Shown here piece after piece: positions 59,101-64,000 of a stretch of DNA of 64,000 nucleotides. The stretch's first letter is position 1. Each line of letters starts with the position of its first letter. The DNA is from Erigeron canadensis (Eukaryota; Streptophyta; Magnoliopsida; Asterales; Asteraceae). Location: positions 7,006,649 to 7,070,648 of the forward strand of contig NC_057763.1 in NCBI RefSeq assembly GCF_010389155.1. The letters run 5' to 3'. The notes under the pieces were generated by a model. The model ran no database searches, was not told the DNA's origin, and was given only the letters and a program-made list of their open reading frames with translations. Position numbers and translations under genes: made by a program.

Positions 59101-61250
59101 TACATTAGTGTTATTATAATCCCATAAATCTAAGGCTGTGAATAGAGGCCTGTTTTTATTTCCATATTGCACACAAATCTTTCTTTCTTCCTTCGGTGGT
59201 TTGAACTCCCTCACCTTTTGATGTGAAAAGTTTGTTTCGAAAAACCTTCTAGTTTAATCTTTCGTCCCTTCTATTAATTAAAAGCTTTTAGCTTTTAATT
59301 GTGAGTTCTGCCCAGCATTTAGCTAGTGTTTGTGAGTTGTTCACTTGGACGAGACTTTTGAGGGACTATACTTTGAATCTAGTATTTAATAGTACCCAAT
59401 CTTCCATCTTCTTTTTAAGTGGCAAGTGTTTTTTATGTCTTTGTTGTTTGACATGAATGGATGATACTGGTTTGGTGGTTTCGGATTTATGTTGTTTAAT
59501 TGTTTTTTTAATACGCTTTCTTCGCATTTACATAATTAATTAGATCATCATTGCTTAAAGTTTTGATATTAATAAATTTGTTTGTTTATTAATAGTTACT
59601 CCTTTAATGTTTATATAATTAATTGTTTTAATTATCCACGTCATAAGTTGTCCTCTTATGATATTTTTCAATTAGTTCCATGTTTTGCAATCTATTATTT
59701 AAGATAAACAGGCGTTTTGGTTAACAAAATTCCAACTAGTACATATGGGATGTGTTCGCTCGGTACAGACGTCTTATTTAATTTTGACTACGTACGATTG
59801 GTACGAGTGCGCCTGGTACTATATTTGTTTGACAGATCATCTCCGTGTGTGTTATGTGTTATGTGCTTATGTGTTTACATGGTGTTAATGTGTTTTCGGT
59901 AACCTTTTTGTGACTTTGACAGGCTATATGTACTCTTAAGGCGCATGTACTCAATACTCACATACTTGTCATTCTTTGTTGCGGCCTAAGACTCTTCTTA
60001 TTTAAACCAACAAAGTCACCAACATAGTGTTGACATTTTTGAGTATATTTATCAGATATCATTACATGCTGTTTAAAAAGCTTAGTTTGAAGAGAATTGC
60101 AGGACTCAAGGATTATTTGTTGCATTTTAGTTCTATAAACTGGGATGCAATGTCTTAGAAGCTTTCCCGTTTATGGGAATTTGTTGTTGAAATTTGACTA
60201 ATTGTGTTCTTATATAGAAATCATAGTTTCTTCTTGTATTATTCATGTGCAATGTTCTTTAAGTTGTATCTCACGTTTTTTGACGTGGACAAGGAGTCAT
60301 CACCCCTAAATAGTTATAGCTTTTGGTTTCCTAGTCTTGTACATCAATAAAAATAGCCATTAAGGGCGTCGGCATTGGAGCTGCTTTTTTTTTATGTCAC
60401 CTCATTTTTCTCCCACTCAGCCCTCATTTGACTATTTTGTTGGCATCCTTTCCCTTTACTCACCCCTCACAACAATTTCAGTATAATATTAAAGAAGAGA
60501 AAGAAAAAAGCTGTTGAATGGATCCAATGGTCAAAAAAGTATAATCCCCTCACTCTCCCAACTACGGCATACTTCCCCACACTTTGTTCCTCTCACTCCT
60601 CCCTTCACTGTCGGCGGCGATGTTCCTGCGCGGTGAAAGGGAATCTCCTACTCTCCTTCCATCTAATACCAAAGCCCTAAGATTTTAAAAGTCAAGGTTG
60701 TTGTCAAACCGTCCTTTGTGTTGGCATGTTTGGGTATTTTATCGTTGGCATACATATGATTTAATAAAATACAAGATTTTAATAAACGAATCTTGTTATT
60801 TGTCATAAATTATATTTAAACTCTTTTAAATATAACAATTAAATTAAAATGGGACAGAGGGAGTATTAAATAACAATTAAATTGCACCCAAAAGAACAAG
60901 ATTTTCATGCAAAACAAATTTATGGGAAGTTCTAGCTTTCATTTATACTTTTTGTATATTATCAAAAAGTAATAAGTAATTAATAAAACTCAATGTCGTT
61001 TTTTATGGATGTTGAATCCTAATACCTCAATGCTATATGAGGAAAGGTAAACTAGAAAAACTAATTCTAGATTATCTATACTCTCTATTAAAAAGAGATC
61101 CCATGATGAAAGTTACATGGAAAATGTTAGAAATAACATTCATTAAAACAACACACCCTAAATACAATACACAACTCTCTTAATGAAATAAATACATCAT
61201 CAACCCTTCGACTTTTAAAATATTTATACTAACCATTATATTAAGGATAA
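59101..61250. other. Intergenic, nothing recognised
   Basis: No coding signal in either strand beyond short chance ORFs. 60360-60660 is C/T-rich with a GC-rich end and may be an old repeat, not identified. Confidence 0.4.
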
Positions 61251-61490
61251 CTAGCATGGTACTCGTGCAATGCGGCGGCGGTGACGACGACGACGGTTTA
61301 GTGGTGTCGGTGACGGGTGGTGATGACATCGACAATCGGTGTCGAGTGGTGTAACCGTTTAAGTTGATGTAATGGTGATAGTGGAAATATTTTAAAACAT
61401 AAGAACTTAGAGTGTAAATTAGCAAGATAAGGTTTTAAAGTGTAAATTAATTCATTAAGAGCAAATTTGATAAATTCTAATGAGATTAGT
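61251..61490 (-). mobile_element. Non-autonomous Helitron, minus strand
   Basis: On minus it ends ...GCATTGCACGAGTACCATGCTAG followed by T. GACGACGACGACGG and GGTGATAGTGG...AATATTTTAAAA blocks are shared with 31025-31289 (inverted) and 23610-23830. The 5' end near 61490 is approximate. No ORF. Confidence 0.55.
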
Positions 61491-61629
61491 TTCCTAAAAT
61501 GTAACTATCTTTGACCGAATATCTACAGTAGAAAAAAACTAAAGTTGTGTGTATTGTATGTAAGCAACTCGAAAAAATGTTTATTGTATGTAAGAAAACA
61601 TACGTGGCAACCATATACAGGTGCCACTT

Positions 61630-64000
61630 TGTCACACCCCGCCTAATCATTTTTGGCGAGTTATGACTAAAGCGAAATCATAACACAAATTGTACAGAGA
61701 ACGACCACTAAATATGTCGTTTTTATTTATTAAATACAATAGTATTCTCTTTAAAACATAACTTCTACAATAATATTAACCTCAAATTACATAGGAGCTT
61801 ATTTTTATTAATTAGTGCCAGGCTCTTGAACGATTTCATACGAGTTTCCTACTTTGCTCCATGAATCCAACATACTAGTTACTTGAGAAATACATGCTAA
61901 AACGTCAACATAAAGTTGGTGAGTCATAGGTTTATCATATCAACATAGTTTATGGATCACAAGGTTTTCATAATATATATAGTACTATACAACTGAGCTC
62001 CCAACACCGAAGCTTAACGATGATATAGTTACCCCATGCATAGTACTTTCATCCTCAAGTACTATGGATCAAATAATTGTACACCCGTTGATCATGTCGA
62101 TCAAGTTAGCGCTACTAACTCGGGTGGGGGTGTCAAACCCAATAGATCTATTCACAACTACTCGCGCTTAAGTCCATAACTAAGGGTATTGAAATAGGGG
62201 ATTTGATAGGATGAGAAACAACTCAGGCAGTATATAGTAACAAAGTACTTGTGTCCAATCTTAAAACAAGTAAAGTTATACATGTATTCTCATCCCAAAA
62301 TGAAATTATTTAAAAGGGGGCTATGAACTCACCTTAGCTTGATAATGAGGAAAATAGTGATTGCAAGATGAATATCCGGATTATATGCACCCTAAATAAA
62401 TCATGCGATATTTATTAATTGAGAGATCACGTAATTTCCATTAATGTTGTAATGTTTATTGCTTGTTTAACTTATAGTCAATACCATTTCCAAATTTTAT
62501 ACAGATTTATAACAAGACTAAAAATATGTAATTTAACATAAATTAGTAAGTCTATAATACTTGCATATTTAAGGTCATTGATATACTTCACTTACTTAGT
62601 CCATCATGTAAGTATATAATTAACTTATATTTAACTCATTCATGCCTTTAAAACTCAAGTCTTCTGATGCACATTTATAAGAAATATATAGTTATATGTG
62701 AGGTTATGCGTATATGTAGTAATTTATAAAATACATGGAGTTCAAAATGTGTCATATTACTTGGTGAAGGTCCTGCTTTTTATATTAGTAAATAAGTTTT
62801 AAAAGAATATTTTTATGCTTCTTGAGTCCTTTCAATACATACTCATAACAGTACTACTTCCATGAATTTATAATATTGAAATACTATAGTTAACAGTCTT
62901 GATCATTAGTTCGGCTACCCATACGTGGAATTCGTTTTGTTTTTAAGCATCATGTAAAGTGACGTGCTAGACATTTGTTTCATTGGTCCACCAAACTTGT
63001 ATAGCCGTTGGTTTATGCAGAGGCTTTTTATAACAAGGACTTTAGCACTTCTTCGATATATGGTTTCGAGTCTTTATACTAGCATACACATATAGGCTCT
63101 TATAGTTACATATATAGAGCTGATTCAGATAGTCTAAGCATGTCACGTACTCCTCTTCCTATTTCGTATCATCTTAGCTCTTACAGTTTCATGATGGTGT
63201 TGGTAAGGCAACGAAATGACATGTCTTAAAGACTCGACAAATGCTCTTAACATTCTAAGTTCAGGGGACGTACTTACAGCAAGAGAATCGAAGTGTAGGG
63301 AAGATGCTAAGGCGAAACGAGCTCCTGAATTATGGTGACTAAAAACGTAATGCTGATGAACAAAGAAACTAGTTCGAGTAAAATGACATATTTAGTAACA
63401 CAAGAATACTCGAGCAAATACATAGGTACTTACGGAATTTACCTAAGCTGCGAAAATCCCTCTAGTAAGACCACGAAACCTTGTAGTGTTACGTTACTAA
63501 ACCGTAGCTAAGGGAGCCGAGAACACAACCGTATATTAGCTAACTTTTATGGCCATGGTGATGATATTAGTGGTATTTTGATGCTGAATTTTTCGGATTA
63601 GTGAAGGAACGAAATATGAAGAAAGTTTTAAGTACTTAAGTGACAAAGATTTAGTTGGTGCTTTTGGGTGTGAAATTAAGAGGTTATATATAAAAAGAGA
63701 CTATGATCTTGGGTCATGAAAGATCAATGACCAGAGATATTGGTTTTGTCACTTTCTGTTTGTCTCCTACCCCATAATTACCAATTCTATTGAGGTGTCA
63801 AGTCTATAAACTTTCAGATTATACTTGAGAATGTCATGCTAGAGTTGAAAAGCTATTTTGGAACATTTCTCATTTGGATGGGTGTTCTCTCGTTGGATTG
63901 AGGGGATTGGAAGGGGAGGGTTTATCTCTTAATTACCTAGCTACTAGGTTGTGTTGATACATTTATAATAGAAAGATTCTTATTTCTAGGAGGGGAAAGT
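61630..64000. mobile_element. Probable long LTR of a Ty3/Gypsy element, left end only
   Basis: TGTCACACCCCGCC is a start typical of long plant Gypsy (chromovirus) LTRs. The following non-coding 2.4 kb, with GGTGAGTCATAGG and ACTACTCGCGCTTAAGTC, contains no ORF and no second copy. The right end, PBS and internal region are not in the window, so this is tentative. Confidence 0.35.

Overview
The window is nuclear DNA of a flowering plant. The evidence is spliced genes with GT-AG introns, cytosolic histone H4, nuclear Lhcb genes with transit peptides, and a dense mixture of plant transposons (Copia/Sirevirus, L1-type LINE, tRNA-derived SINEs, Emigrant- and Tourist-like MITEs, Helitrons). The Lhcb proteins look like asterid type I LHCII, and the overall repeat style would suit an Asteraceae-like genome; that placement is inference. 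The sequence is AT-rich and genes are sparse.

Layout. 33-113: last exon of NADPH-cytochrome P450 reductase. 886-16437: an Emigrant-like MITE split by a 15.4-kb Copia element of Sirevirus type, with 287-bp LTRs and a TTAAT target duplication. Its LTR/PBS/PPT polarity is minus while gag-pol and the first half of a large extra 3' ORF run plus, so the interior is inverted. 16.4-20.1 kb: gene-free, with a solo-LTR-like repeat and small inverted repeats. 20104-23528: a six-exon minus-strand HAD phosphatase of the glycerol-3-phosphatase (GPP) family. 24.1-26.75 kb: a decayed LINE carrying a MITE. 28525-28836: histone H4 copy 1. 29-39.8 kb: MITEs, Helitron ends and tandem duplications, no convincing gene.

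39.8-59.1 kb is a duplicated gene cluster. Block 1 (39816 to about 45.9 kb) holds H4 copy 2, Lhcb copy A and the remains of a second Lhcb whose coding region is gone (ghost D). Block 2 (51954 to about 59.1 kb) holds H4 copy 3, Lhcb copy B and Lhcb copy C. H4 genes are on plus and Lhcb genes on minus. Between the blocks lie a SINE, Helitron ends and a 1.1-kb fold-back. 59.1-64 kb has no gene; the end looks like part of a long retrotransposon LTR.

The H4 genes supply identical nucleosome core protein. The Lhcb genes supply the major photosystem II antenna protein. GPP and P450 reductase are single metabolic genes. The most interesting signals are: (1) the inside-out Sirevirus, whose inversion is bounded by a 276-bp inverted duplication more diverged than its LTRs, suggesting it transposed after being rearranged; (2) mosaicism in the H4/Lhcb cluster (gene conversion between Lhcb B and C, exchange of Lhcb flanks, and an H4 copy 3 whose 3' half matches H4 copy 1); (3) the ghost Lhcb locus that keeps both flanks but no coding sequence.
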